Assembly (NCBI RefSeq): GCF_009363435.1
Contig: NZ_CP045354.1
Coordinates: 5,732,501 to 5,796,500 of the forward strand
Direction of reading: 5' to 3'
DNA length: 64,000 bases
Source: Labrenzia sp. THAF82
GTDB taxonomy: Bacteria > Pseudomonadota > Alphaproteobacteria > Rhizobiales > Stappiaceae
Positions 9,492 through 18,220 of the stretch are shown in pieces. The translations under genes and the position numbers were made by a program. The notes beneath the pieces are model-generated. The model was given only the letters and a program-made list of their open reading frames with translations, was not told the origin of the DNA and made no database searches. Position 1 is the stretch's first letter, and each line of letters begins with the position of its first letter.

Positions 9492-10397
9492 TTAAGAGTC
9501 CAAACGAAGTATTCTAAGAGACTTGGAGAGTATCCGGCAAAGCGCGTTTTCGACAGGCGTCTGATTGCTGCGCGACGGGATAAGCAGGCCGATTTTCAGG
9601 TCCTTCAAGAAGTTCGACTTCAAGTGAATATAACGCAGTTTTCCTGCTTCGATTTCATCCAGAAAACCGATCTTGGAATAGAGCCCAATGCCATGACCCT
9701 TCAAGATCATCGACCTTGCGAGCGGAAGCGAATTCGTGAAACAGGCCGTCTTGAGCGGGATGGTATTGTCGGCAAGAGCAAGATTGACCAGGGATCGTTC
9801 CGACAGCGCGTCGTAGGACCGTATTAAAGGAAATGGGATGAGATCTTCGATTTCCAGCGCATCGCGTTCTGCAAGCGGGTGGTCGTTGTTCAGTATCGCG
9901 CCAATCGGTGCAGATTTCTCAGTGTGCACGCGGACACCGGGGTGCAGGTCATTGCTAAATGAAATGCCGATCCCCGCCTCTCCTTCCGCAACGGCCCGGA
10001 CAATGTTGTCCGGCTGAGCCGTGCGGATCGTATAGGTGATGCTCGGATAGTCACGGGAAAATTGATCAATCGTTGAAGGCAACAAACTGAGCGCTACAGA
10101 GTCCAAGGATGCAATATCGATGTGCCCTGCGCGCATCTCTCGAATGTCGGCGACGACATGCATGATCTTTTCATAGTCGAAGATTGTTTGTCGGCAGTGT
10201 TCCAGCACGACAGCACCAGCCGCTGTCAACTCAACACCTTCTGCATGCCTGTCAAACAATCTGACCCCCAATCGTTCTTCGATATCAAGGATCTTGCGAT
10301 TAACGGAGGACGAGGACACGTGCAGAACAGCTGCAGCCCGCCGGATCGATCCTTGCCGAGCGACTTCATCAAAATAGCTCAAAAACTTGCTGTGCAT
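9492..10397 (-). CDS. LysR-family transcriptional regulator
   Basis: 301 aa, full length. The N-terminal winged helix-turn-helix (FDEVARQGSIRRAAAVLHV, then SSSVNRKILDIEERLGVRLF) occupies residues 1-65, followed by the periplasmic-binding-protein-like effector domain (about 90-295). It is transcribed away from the ABC-importer/catabolic operon starting at 10533. The 135-bp shared promoter region holds a T-N11-A box, which makes this the likely activator of that operon, with a pathway compound as coinducer (inference). Confidence 0.93.
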   Translation of the reverse strand: MHSKFLSYFDEVARQGSIRRAAAVLHVSSSSVNRKILDIEERLGVRLFDRHAEGVELTAAGAVVLEHCRQTIFDYEKIMHVVADIREMRAGHIDIASLDSVALSLLPSTIDQFSRDYPSITYTIRTAQPDNIVRAVAEGEAGIGISFSNDLHPGVRVHTEKSAPIGAILNNDHPLAERDALEIEDLIPFPLIRSYDALSERSLVNLALADNTIPLKTACFTNSLPLARSMILKGHGIGLYSKIGFLDEIEAGKLRYIHLKSNFLKDLKIGLLIPSRSNQTPVENALCRILSKSLRILRLDS

Positions 10398-10415
10398 TCG
10401 AGGAGGTCCTTAGGT

Positions 10416-10432
10416 GATGCAAAAAAGGCATC
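10416..10432. promoter_or_regulatory. Candidate LysR box (T-N11-A) between divergent genes
   Basis: GATGC-N7-GCATC forms a perfect 5-bp inverted repeat with the T-N11-A core expected for LysR-type regulators. It sits 19-35 bp before the LysR start and about 100 bp before the operon start, a normal place for an activation/autoregulation site. Confidence 0.55.
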
Positions 10433-10532
10433 GCTATGCGCCGAAACAAATTCTATTCGCAGCGCTAACGCTCCGTCTAGGCTGAAAAGAAAACTGGGAG
10501 ATACAAAAATTACCTACCAGGAGACGGGAAAC

Positions 10533-11564
10533 ATGACGAACAGGGGACTAAACCGCCGGCATCTTCTTCAGGGATTTGGCACAGCCGCAGGATTGGCGGC
10601 AACGGGAACATTTCTTTCAATCGGCCCTTCAACGGCAGCCGACTTCAAAATCAAGATGCAACTCGGCTGGCTTGCATCCAACGGTATTCTCGGCGAAGTG
10701 ATGGCCGACAAACTTGGCTATTTCGCCGAGGAGGGGCTCGAACTGGAAATTGTTCCTGGCGGCCCAAACATTGATGGTGTGGCTTCGGTTGCTTCGGGCG
10801 CGAACAACTTCGGTTCGATTTCGTCCTCTCCGTCTCTGATGCTGGCGCGCTCCGCGGGACTGCCGATCAAATGTGTCGCGGCTGGCTATCAGCAACACCC
10901 CTTCACTTACTTCTCCATGGAAGCCAATCCGGTGCGCAAACCGGAAGACTTGATAGGCAAGAAGGTGGCTACTCAAGGAACCGCACGCATCCTTCTGCGC
11001 GCGCTCCTGGCCAAAAACGGCATTGACGAGAGCCAGGTTGAAGTCTCAGTCATGGGCGGTGACATGGCGCCGCTCAAGGTTGGGCAGGTCGACGTGGCAA
11101 CCGGGTGGCAAACCAATGTTGGCGCGCTCTCCGTGCTTGGAGACGAGCGCGTGGATATGAAACTCTGGGATGCCGGTATCCAGCTCTACGCAAATCCCTA
11201 CTACACGACCGACAGCGTACTGCAGGAAAACAGCGACAAAATCGTCGGTGCTATTCGGGCCATCTCAAAGGGATGGGGTGCCGTGTATGAAGATCCGACA
11301 GCCGGCGTCGATGCGCTTGTCGAACGGTATCCAAATCTCGACAAGGCCAGCGAAATGAACGCGGTCGACCTCGTCCTTGGTTTCTCCTTCAACGACAAGA
11401 CGAAGGCTGGCGGCTGGGGCATCATGAGTGCAGATAACTGGCAGGAACAGATCGATACCTACGACAGCCTGGGCCAATTCACCAACGGTGCGCCGGAACT
11501 GTCAGACATCATGACGTTGGACATTCTGGAAGCCACCAAAGATGTCCGTCCAACATTTGGCTAA
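10533..11564 (+). CDS. ABC transporter substrate-binding protein, NMT1/SsuA type, Tat-exported
   Basis: 343 aa periplasmic binding protein. A twin-arginine signal ([11 protein letters not shown] plus hydrophobic stretch, residues 6-34) precedes the mature domain, whose [21 protein letters not shown] and [15 protein letters not shown] segments are typical of the nitrate/sulfonate/taurine/pyrimidine-precursor family. A longer frame from 10122 exists, but ATG 10533 has an AGGAG about 10 bases upstream and begins the signal. First gene of the operon; the next gene starts inside its 3' end. Confidence 0.9.
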   Translation: MTNRGLNRRHLLQGFGTAAGLAATGTFLSIGPSTAADFKIKMQLGWLASNGILGEVMADKLGYFAEEGLELEIVPGGPNIDGVASVASGANNFGSISSSPSLMLARSAGLPIKCVAAGYQQHPFTYFSMEANPVRKPEDLIGKKVATQGTARILLRALLAKNGIDESQVEVSVMGGDMAPLKVGQVDVATGWQTNVGALSVLGDERVDMKLWDAGIQLYANPYYTTDSVLQENSDKIVGAIRAISKGWGAVYEDPTAGVDALVERYPNLDKASEMNAVDLVLGFSFNDKTKAGGWGIMSADNWQEQIDTYDSLGQFTNGAPELSDIMTLDILEATKDVRPTFG

Positions 11565-12363
11565 GGTTGCGGCCGTTGAGCCGCAACAGGATTTGGCAAG
11601 CCGCGAGATTGCGGCCTGCCTCTCCCACGCTTCGGTGAAATTCGGACGTTTCACTGCCCTTGAAGACATCAGCCTGGAAATCGGCGAAGGCGAATTCTGG
11701 ACAATATTGGGACCATCAGGATGCGGTAAATCAACCATGTTGAGGTTGGTGTCCGACTTGGTCCCTGCTGCAAAAGGCAATGTTGAGATTCTCGGCAAAA
11801 CCACTGAAGAGGCAAGGTTGGCTCGGGAATTCGCCTTTGTTTTCCAGGACGCAACCTTGTTGCCTTGGCGCAGTGCGATCGAAAACGTGCAATTGCCGCT
11901 GGAAATTGGCCGCAAGCGGGGCGTTCAACTACCCAAATCTGACAAGAGTCCAAGCGAGCTTCTGGAACTTGTCGGATTGAAGGGCCGTGAGGATGCGTTG
12001 CCCCATGAGCTTTCCGGAGGCATGCGTCAACGCGTTGCGATCGCGCGCGCATTGGTTTGCAAACCAAAGCTCTTACTGATGGACGAACCCTTCGGCGCGC
12101 TTGATGAAATGACGCGCGATCATCTGAACATTCAGCTGCGTGACATATGGCGGGAAACAGGCGTCACCATTTTGTTCGTGACACACTCGATACCCGAAGC
12201 TGTCTTCCTCGGACAAAAGGTCTTGATGCTGCGCGCCAACCCTGGCCGGGTCAAGGAGGTTGTCGACATCGACCTGCCGGATGGACGTCAGATCGCCTTG
12301 CGTGAGACACCGGAGTTCAACCGCTATTGCGGGCAGCTTCGGCAACTTCTGGAGGACTGCTGA
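11542..12363 (+). CDS. ABC transporter ATP-binding protein (SsuB/TauB type)
   Basis: 273 aa. Walker [10 protein letters not shown] near residue 57, Q-loop [11 protein letters not shown], signature [15 protein letters not shown], Walker [14 protein letters not shown] and switch His in FVTHS are all intact. It overlaps the binding-protein gene by 23 bp and its TGA overlaps the ATG of the permease, indicating translational coupling. It powers the uptake system of the operon. Confidence 0.93.
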   Translation: MSVQHLAKVAAVEPQQDLASREIAACLSHASVKFGRFTALEDISLEIGEGEFWTILGPSGCGKSTMLRLVSDLVPAAKGNVEILGKTTEEARLAREFAFVFQDATLLPWRSAIENVQLPLEIGRKRGVQLPKSDKSPSELLELVGLKGREDALPHELSGGMRQRVAIARALVCKPKLLLMDEPFGALDEMTRDHLNIQLRDIWRETGVTILFVTHSIPEAVFLGQKVLMLRANPGRVKEVVDIDLPDGRQIALRETPEFNRYCGQLRQLLEDC

Positions 12364-13166
12364 TGTCCCTGGTTCAGATATCTCTGGATGCTGACGAAGA
12401 AAGAGCTGAACGGCTGAACGAGATGCGCAAACGCGCGGGCAACGTTGCCATTCCGCTCGGCACTGCAGTTTCATTGTTGCTGATTTGGCAACTCGGTGTC
12501 CGGTTGTTTGAAGTTCCGACCTATATCGCGCCTGCACCGACAGATGTTTTGGCTGTGTTTGTGAACGAATTTTCGCTGCTTCTGCGAAACTTCTGGCCGA
12601 CTTTGATCGAAAGCCTGTCAGGGTTTGTCGTGGGGAACTTGGCAGCGATCCTGATTGCAGTTGCATTTGTTCACAGCCGGACCGTCGAAAGGGCCTTCTT
12701 CCCGATTGCCGTCTTCATCAACACGATCCCGATCCTGGCCATTGCGCCGATCCTGGTCTTGATTTTCGGTGCGGGCATGACTGCCAAGGTGGTGATTGCC
12801 GCTTTGATCTGCTTCTTCCCAACCTTGGTCAATATGGTTCGGGGATTGCAAGCCGTATCCCCTCAGACCTTGGAGTTGGCCAGGATATTGTCGGCATCCA
12901 AGGCAGAAGTGTTCTGGAAGATGAGACTGCCGTCATCGCTTCCATTTTTGTTTTCAGCGCTGAAGATCGCGGCAACAACCTGCGTGATTGGTGCAATCGT
13001 TGGCGAATGGATCGGGGCTGATGTCGGCCTCGGTGCGTTGATAATCGACAGCACGTTCAATTTCCGTTCTCCGCTTCTATACGCAACCGTTTTCGTTTCC
13101 TCGGGCCTGTCGGTGCTGCTGTTCACTGCCGTTTCGGTCACAGAGAAACTCGTCATTCGCTGGTAG
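12363..13166 (+). CDS. ABC transporter permease (SsuC/TauC type)
   Basis: 267 aa with six hydrophobic segments. The cytoplasmic EAA loop is present around residues 165-190 (ELARILSASKAEVFWKMRLP). The start is the ATG in the TGATG overlap with the ATPase gene; an upstream in-frame start at 12327 lies inside the ATPase and is unlikely. It forms the membrane channel of the importer together with the two preceding gene products. Confidence 0.92.
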   Translation: MSLVQISLDADEERAERLNEMRKRAGNVAIPLGTAVSLLLIWQLGVRLFEVPTYIAPAPTDVLAVFVNEFSLLLRNFWPTLIESLSGFVVGNLAAILIAVAFVHSRTVERAFFPIAVFINTIPILAIAPILVLIFGAGMTAKVVIAALICFFPTLVNMVRGLQAVSPQTLELARILSASKAEVFWKMRLPSSLPFLFSALKIAATTCVIGAIVGEWIGADVGLGALIIDSTFNFRSPLLYATVFVSSGLSVLLFTAVSVTEKLVIRW

Positions 13167-13213
13167 CTGCTCGAAGCATCAGCTGTTCAGAATGTGAAAC
13201 AAGGAACAAGCTT

Positions 13214-14581
13214 ATGACAGAACGTCATACAACAACCGTACAGGTGGAAGGGGCGCAACTCCCCGTGGTTGCAGACTGTGATGTCGTCGTGATTGGCGCA
13301 GGCCCTGCCGGTCATGCCGCAGCGGTGTCTGCCGCGCGCAACGGTGCGTCCGTCACCCTACTTGAGCGCTATCACCACTTGGGCGGCATGGCCTCCGGCG
13401 GAATGGTGCTTGTGCTCGACGATATGGTCAACGAAGGCAACGAGATCGTCACCACCGGAATTGTGAGCGAATTTGTGGAGCGGATGGAGCGTCAGGACGC
13501 TGCTGTGTATCCACCGCCAGAAGAATGTCAAACCAATTGGGACGCTTGGCAAAAATGGTCCCGCTGGGGCTGCATCGATTTTCACAAGGCCATGATGCCT
13601 CAGCCGATCATTCACGCCGTCGCTTTTGACCCCGATGCATGGAAGCGCGTCAGCCTGGATATGGTTGTCGAAGCAAAGGTCAACCTGCGAACGCACAGCT
13701 GGTTTTCCGATGTATTGATGGAAGGCGGCCGCATCACAGGCGTTATCGCTCAGACCAAATTGGGCCGTCAGGCCATTCGCGCACGGTATGTGGTCGACGC
13801 AACCGGTGATTTGGACGTGGGTGTTGCTGCTGGGGCGACATACACCACCGGTCAGTACATTGTTACGACAGTGTTCCGCATGGCCAATGTCGACACGGAC
13901 AAGGCGATCGCATTCGAATTCTCCGACCCGGAAGAATACAAGCGCCTTGATCGTGAGGCCCGTCGCCGGATCGGTGGTGCTTGGGGTATGTGGTGGCTGA
14001 AAACACCTCTCCCGGGCATTGTCTGGTGCAATTGCCCGCATATGCCCGGATACGACGGTTTGTCCGTGGAAGATATGGTGACTTCCGAGATCGAGGGCCG
14101 CGAACGCATGATGAAACTTCATCAGTTCGCAAAGGAGAATATTCCCGGCTTTGAGAATGCAACCATGTTGGGTGCTGCTGAGCAGATGGGCATCCGTCAG
14201 ACGCGGCTCCTGCAGGGAGAGTATGTCGTCAGCAAAGACGATGTGAAGTCACGGCGGTATTTTGAGGACACGGTGTGCCGAGGCAGAGATTACTACACGC
14301 CCTACCGCGCCCTGCTGCCGAAAGGCATCGACAACTTGATCGTTGCCGGCCGCCACTACTCCGTTGAAAGCGACGCACAAAAACTCTCGCGCGAGATTCC
14401 GCCCTGCATGGCACAGGGAGAGGCGGCTGGCATTGCGGCGGCCTTGGCCCTGAATGGCGACATCCCGCTCCGCGCCGTTGACTACAAGGCAATCCAAAAA
14501 CAAATGCGCTCTCAAGGCGCAGATCCGGGAGACAGACCGTCGCCAAATGCACTGATCGAAGATCCGGTAGCGGCGGAATAA
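13214..14581 (+). CDS. FAD-dependent oxidoreductase (FAD_oxidored family)
   Basis: 455 aa. An N-terminal dinucleotide-binding fold VVVIGAGPAGHAAAVSAAR (residues about 25-45) is followed by ERYHHLGGMASGGMV. The second FAD contact is ARYVVDATGDLDVGVAAG near residue 195, and the C-terminal LIVAGRHYSVESDA..IPPCMAQGEAAG completes the cofactor site. No transmembrane part. Neighbouring CoA-transferase, crotonase and ferredoxin suggest that it oxidises or reduces a pathway intermediate, perhaps with the ferredoxin as electron partner (inference). Confidence 0.88.
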   Translation: MTERHTTTVQVEGAQLPVVADCDVVVIGAGPAGHAAAVSAARNGASVTLLERYHHLGGMASGGMVLVLDDMVNEGNEIVTTGIVSEFVERMERQDAAVYPPPEECQTNWDAWQKWSRWGCIDFHKAMMPQPIIHAVAFDPDAWKRVSLDMVVEAKVNLRTHSWFSDVLMEGGRITGVIAQTKLGRQAIRARYVVDATGDLDVGVAAGATYTTGQYIVTTVFRMANVDTDKAIAFEFSDPEEYKRLDREARRRIGGAWGMWWLKTPLPGIVWCNCPHMPGYDGLSVEDMVTSEIEGRERMMKLHQFAKENIPGFENATMLGAAEQMGIRQTRLLQGEYVVSKDDVKSRRYFEDTVCRGRDYYTPYRALLPKGIDNLIVAGRHYSVESDAQKLSREIPPCMAQGEAAGIAAALALNGDIPLRAVDYKAIQKQMRSQGADPGDRPSPNALIEDPVAAE

Positions 14582-14592
14582 CAGAGGCTCAA

Positions 14593-15759
14593 ATGTCAGA
14601 GAAAACCATGCCGCTCAATGGCATCCGCGTCATCGATTTCACACAAGTCATGCTAGGTCCCTGCGCGACACAGACATTGGGTGACCTGGGCGCCGATGTC
14701 ATCAAGGTTGAACGTCCCGGTGCAGGCGATCTCAGCCGTGGCTTTTACGGAAAGCATACGGAAGAAGCGATGAACAATGCGGTTTTTGCCTCGCTGAACC
14801 GCAACAAGCGATCAGTCGAAATTGACACCAAGTCGGCGGAAGGGCGGCAGCAAGTTCTGGACCTGGTGAAGACAGCTGATGTTGTTGTCGACAACTTCCG
14901 GGCGGGCGTAATGGATCGCCTCGGCTTTGGCTATGCGGCGTTGTCAAAGCTAAATCCGAGGATTATTTGCGCGTCCGGAACGGGTTTCGGTTCGAGTGGT
15001 CCTTACGCACATAAAGGCGGGCAGGATGTGCTGGCGCAAGCCATGACTGGCGTTATGGAAAAGACGCAGGACCCGTCGATACCGAAATCCATCTACCCAA
15101 CCACCTTGTGCGATTATTCGGCGGGCATGCATCTTGTCCAGGGAATCCTGGCAGCGTTGCTGATGCGGGACAAGACCGGCCACGGTCAGAAGGTCGAGGT
15201 ATCGCTCTATGACAGCATGATCGCGATGCAGATGCAGGAAGCAGCACAGTGGTCCAAGCATAGAGAAGTGTTGAACTGGGCCGCCATGCCTCTTACCGGC
15301 GTCTTCGATACGGCTGATGGAGCGATTGTCATTGTCGGAGCATTCAAGGCCAATCCGCTGCAAGACATTTGCACCGCACTTGAGATCGAAGATCTGTCGC
15401 CGGAGTATCCGACGCTCGACGTTCAACGCCAGCACAAGCCGTTTCTGCAGCAGCGCTTCCGTGACGCCATTGCCGAAAACACTTCGGCCTATTGGCTCGA
15501 ACGGCTTGAGGAGCAGGACCTTCTTTGCGCACCGGTCCGTTCCCTTGGGGAAGCGCTTGCTGATCCGCAGACAAAAATCAACGGGATGCTGCACGAAGTC
15601 CAGCACCCGGTTCTCGGCGACATCACATTAACAGGTTCACCCGTACACCTGAGTGACGCACCGGTTCTCATCCGCCATCTTCCGCCCCGGTTGGGCGAGC
15701 ATACTGAAGAAGTGCTGCAGGAACTGGCAGTGCTCCTGGCCCAAGAGGCGGCTGAATGA
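14593..15759 (+). CDS. CaiB/BaiF-type (class III) CoA-transferase
   Basis: 388 aa. The N-terminal PLNGIRVIDFTQVMLGPCATQ and LGADVIKVERPGAGD motifs are diagnostic of formyl-CoA transferase/CaiB proteins. The next segment is SLNRNKRSVEID, and the catalytic Asp is expected near the YDYSAGMH-like stretch (LCDYSAGMH, about residue 175). It activates a carboxylic acid by CoA transfer. Its stop overlaps the start of the crotonase gene by 4 bases (ATGA), so the acid it activates is probably the crotonase substrate. Confidence 0.93.
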   Translation: MSEKTMPLNGIRVIDFTQVMLGPCATQTLGDLGADVIKVERPGAGDLSRGFYGKHTEEAMNNAVFASLNRNKRSVEIDTKSAEGRQQVLDLVKTADVVVDNFRAGVMDRLGFGYAALSKLNPRIICASGTGFGSSGPYAHKGGQDVLAQAMTGVMEKTQDPSIPKSIYPTTLCDYSAGMHLVQGILAALLMRDKTGHGQKVEVSLYDSMIAMQMQEAAQWSKHREVLNWAAMPLTGVFDTADGAIVIVGAFKANPLQDICTALEIEDLSPEYPTLDVQRQHKPFLQQRFRDAIAENTSAYWLERLEEQDLLCAPVRSLGEALADPQTKINGMLHEVQHPVLGDITLTGSPVHLSDAPVLIRHLPPRLGEHTEEVLQELAVLLAQEAAE

Positions 15760-16529
15760 GCATCGAATTCAACGTCGAAGGGCATGTTGCAAGGGTCACA
15801 ATCAACCGGCCCGAAAGCATGAATGCGGTTGATTTGGCAAGCCATTCAAGGCTCGGTGAGATCTGGACCGAAGTGGAGGCCAACCCGGATATTCGTTGTG
15901 CTGTTCTGACGGGCGCCGGCACGAGGTCTTTTTGCGCCGGCGCGGATCTGAAAGAAAACACCGGGATGACTGGTGTTGAATATTGGAAGAGCATCAGTGA
16001 TGCCGGATTTTCCGGGATTGCACTCCGCGAGATGACGACGCCGGTGATCGCACGGGTCAATGGTTTGGCGCTCGGCGGTGGTTTGGAAATGGTGCTCGGG
16101 TGCGACATCGTGGTAGCCGCAAGCACCGCCCGGTTTGGTTTGCCCGAAGCCAGAGTTGGTCGTGTGCCCTTGGATGGTGGCATGGTGCTGTTGCCACGGA
16201 TCCTGCCGCGAAATATCGCCATGGGCATGATGATGACCGGCCGTTTGATCCCGGCTGCGGAGATTGCATCCCACGGTTTGATCAATTCGGTGGTGGAACC
16301 AGGAGAGCTTGATGCAGAAGTCGAACTCTGGGTCGAGGATGTCTTAAGTTGCGCACCGCTTAGTCTGAAAGCCATCAAAGCTGTGTCCCGGCAAACGTCT
16401 CATTTGCCGGTCCAGGATGCTTTCCGATATCCGGCGCAAGAGTTGGAAGCCGCACTCGTGTCCGATGATGCTGATGAGGGTGTCGCCGCATTCCGTGCGA
16501 AAAGGCCGGCCGTCTGGAGGGGACGTTGA
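15756..16529 (+). CDS. Enoyl-CoA hydratase/isomerase (crotonase) family protein
   Basis: 257 aa crotonase. The oxyanion-hole segment is FCAGADLKE (about residue 64). Both catalytic glutamates of hydratases appear to be kept: in ALGGGLEMVLGCDI (about 110) and in FGLPEARVGRVPLDGG (about 130). Hydration or dehydration of an unsaturated/hydroxy acyl-CoA is therefore likely. Coupled to the CoA-transferase, similar to the CaiB-CaiD pairing in carnitine metabolism, but the substrate is unknown. Confidence 0.92.
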   Translation: MSIEFNVEGHVARVTINRPESMNAVDLASHSRLGEIWTEVEANPDIRCAVLTGAGTRSFCAGADLKENTGMTGVEYWKSISDAGFSGIALREMTTPVIARVNGLALGGGLEMVLGCDIVVAASTARFGLPEARVGRVPLDGGMVLLPRILPRNIAMGMMMTGRLIPAAEIASHGLINSVVEPGELDAEVELWVEDVLSCAPLSLKAIKAVSRQTSHLPVQDAFRYPAQELEAALVSDDADEGVAAFRAKRPAVWRGR

Positions 16530-16533
16530 AACA

Positions 16534-16881
16534 ATGACCCTTGTCATCACCAGCACCTGCATTGACGTCAAGGATGGAATTTGCACCACAGCATGCCCGG
16601 TTGACTGCATCTACGAAGGCGAACGGATGTTCTACATCCACCCGACCGAATGCATTGAGTGTGGCATGTGCGAAAGCATCTGCCCTGTGGATGCCATTCG
16701 ATATGCAGATGAAGTCGAGGAAAGTCAGAGGCCGTTCCTGGCGTTGAATGAGGCAGCCTTTCACGACGCCACAGGAGCTGTGAGTGAACCCGGCGGATGG
16801 AGCAAGGGGGACAAGCCGCTCCGAGACCCTCCCAGTCTCGCAGTGCTCGCCAAACAATACATCAAAGAAGGAGTGGCTTGA
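16534..16881 (+). CDS. Seven-iron ([3Fe-4S][4Fe-4S]) ferredoxin-like protein
   Basis: 115 aa. The first motif is C-x7-C-x3-CP (STCIDVKDGICTTACP), lacking the second Cys of a [4Fe-4S] site, and the second is a complete C-x2-C-x2-C-x3-CP (CIECGMCESICP). This is the FdxA-like 3Fe+4Fe pattern. A C-terminal extension of about 50 residues lies beyond the clusters. The start ATG is 4 bases after the crotonase stop. It probably carries electrons for the FAD oxidoreductase in the same operon (inference). Confidence 0.9.
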   Translation: MTLVITSTCIDVKDGICTTACPVDCIYEGERMFYIHPTECIECGMCESICPVDAIRYADEVEESQRPFLALNEAAFHDATGAVSEPGGWSKGDKPLRDPPSLAVLAKQYIKEGVA

Positions 16882-17762
16882 TGCAAGGCGTGATTGCAGC
16901 TGTTCCCACACCAGTGGATAGTGGCATGAAGCCGTTGAAAGCGCCCTTTCTGGAGCACTGCAAGTGGGCGCTGGAAAACGGTTGCGACGGTCTCAACATT
17001 CTCGGGTCGACCGGAGAAGCCAATTCGTTTGACGTAGGCAGCCGCAGCCAGGTTATGGCGTGGGCCGCCGAGGCTGTTCCACATACCAAGCTCATGGTCG
17101 GTACGGGCACTCCCTCGCTGGCCGAAACCATCGGTCTGACGATCAAGGCCGACGATCTGGGCTACCCGGTCGCTCTGGTGTTGCCACCATACTATTACAA
17201 GCCGTTGAGCAACCTTGGTCTGAAAGCCTGGTACTTGGCGCTTCATGAGGCTTTGGGCGAGCGCTCAATACAAATCTATTTCTATAACTTCCCGCAAATG
17301 ACGGGCCTCACCCTTCCTGTTGAAATGATTGCCGAATTGGCTTTGAACCTGCCGGATCGGTTCACCGGGATCAAGGATTCTTCGGGTGATCTGGCCTATT
17401 GCCGCGCGATTGTCGCAGCCGCACCTTTTCTCAAGGTGTTTCCCAGCTCCGAAACAGCGCTGCAAACTGCAGGGGATGATGGTTTTGCGGGCTGCATATC
17501 GGCAAGCGTTAACGTGACCGCACCCCTTGCCGCGCAGGTTTGGGCAGATCGTGCGAAACCCTCTGAAACGGTTTGTACGGAAATTGCAAGACAAAGAGGC
17601 TTAATCGCAGGCCCAGCGCTGATCCCGACCATCAAGTATCTAGTCGCTGAGCGATCCGGAAATTTGCAATGGCAGCGCGTGCTTCCGCCATTCGTAGCCC
17701 TGGATGCAAAGACAGGCCAGGATCTGCACCAGGAGCTTGACCGGAGTGCATCTGATTTATGA
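16881..17762 (+). CDS. DapA-family (dihydrodipicolinate synthase/KDG dehydratase-like) lyase
   Basis: 293 aa class I aldolase fold. The family signatures NILGSTGEANSF (residues about 38-50), the catalytic Tyr in FYNFPQ (about 135) and the Schiff-base Lys in FTGIKDSSGD (about 163) are present. The start ATG overlaps the ferredoxin stop (TGATG). Paired in one operon with an alpha-ketoglutarate-semialdehyde-type dehydrogenase, it more likely acts as a deaminase/dehydratase yielding that semialdehyde (as in hydroxyproline or sugar-acid routes) than in lysine synthesis. Confidence 0.9.
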   Translation: MQGVIAAVPTPVDSGMKPLKAPFLEHCKWALENGCDGLNILGSTGEANSFDVGSRSQVMAWAAEAVPHTKLMVGTGTPSLAETIGLTIKADDLGYPVALVLPPYYYKPLSNLGLKAWYLALHEALGERSIQIYFYNFPQMTGLTLPVEMIAELALNLPDRFTGIKDSSGDLAYCRAIVAAAPFLKVFPSSETALQTAGDDGFAGCISASVNVTAPLAAQVWADRAKPSETVCTEIARQRGLIAGPALIPTIKYLVAERSGNLQWQRVLPPFVALDAKTGQDLHQELDRSASDL

Positions 17763-18211
17763 AAGAGCTGATCTGGACAAAGCGCTTCATGACGCTTTGC
17801 AATCATATCGCGGAGTGGTCTGAGGACCCGGATTTTCAGGTCGGATGCGTGATCATCTCGCCTGAGGGGCATGAGATCCGGTCGACCGGTTACAATGGCT
17901 TTGCCCGTGGTGTCAAATCTGATCAACCCGCACGCTATGACCGCAAAAGCGGCGAGAAGTTTTTCTGGTTCGAACATGCCGAGCGCAATGCGATTTACAA
18001 TGCAGCCCGTTCGGGTGTCTCTCTTGCCGGCTGCACACTCTACGTCAACCGGTTTCCCTGCGCGGATTGCGGACGGGCGATCATTCAGGCCGGCATTCCC
18101 CATATCGTTGCACCGCCTATCCCGGTAGCAGATGGTGCGCTCGATTACAGCTTTCAGGTTTCGCAGCAAATGCTGTGTGAAGCCGGTGTTCAAATTACCG
18201 AATTCGAGTGA
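17759..18211 (+). CDS. Cytidine/deoxycytidylate deaminase-fold zinc enzyme
   Basis: 150 aa. The zinc site HAERNAI (about residue 74) and PCADCGRAIIQAG (about 103) carry the His/Glu and Cys/Cys pair of the CDA superfamily. It most resembles dCMP-deaminase/ComE-like proteins. It starts inside the stop of the DapA-like gene (ATGA) and is followed 9 bp later by the aldehyde dehydrogenase. In this setting it probably deaminates a small nitrogen-containing catabolite, not a nucleotide (inference). Confidence 0.88.
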   Translation: MKELIWTKRFMTLCNHIAEWSEDPDFQVGCVIISPEGHEIRSTGYNGFARGVKSDQPARYDRKSGEKFFWFEHAERNAIYNAARSGVSLAGCTLYVNRFPCADCGRAIIQAGIPHIVAPPIPVADGALDYSFQVSQQMLCEAGVQITEFE

Positions 18212-18220
18212 GGTTCTCAT

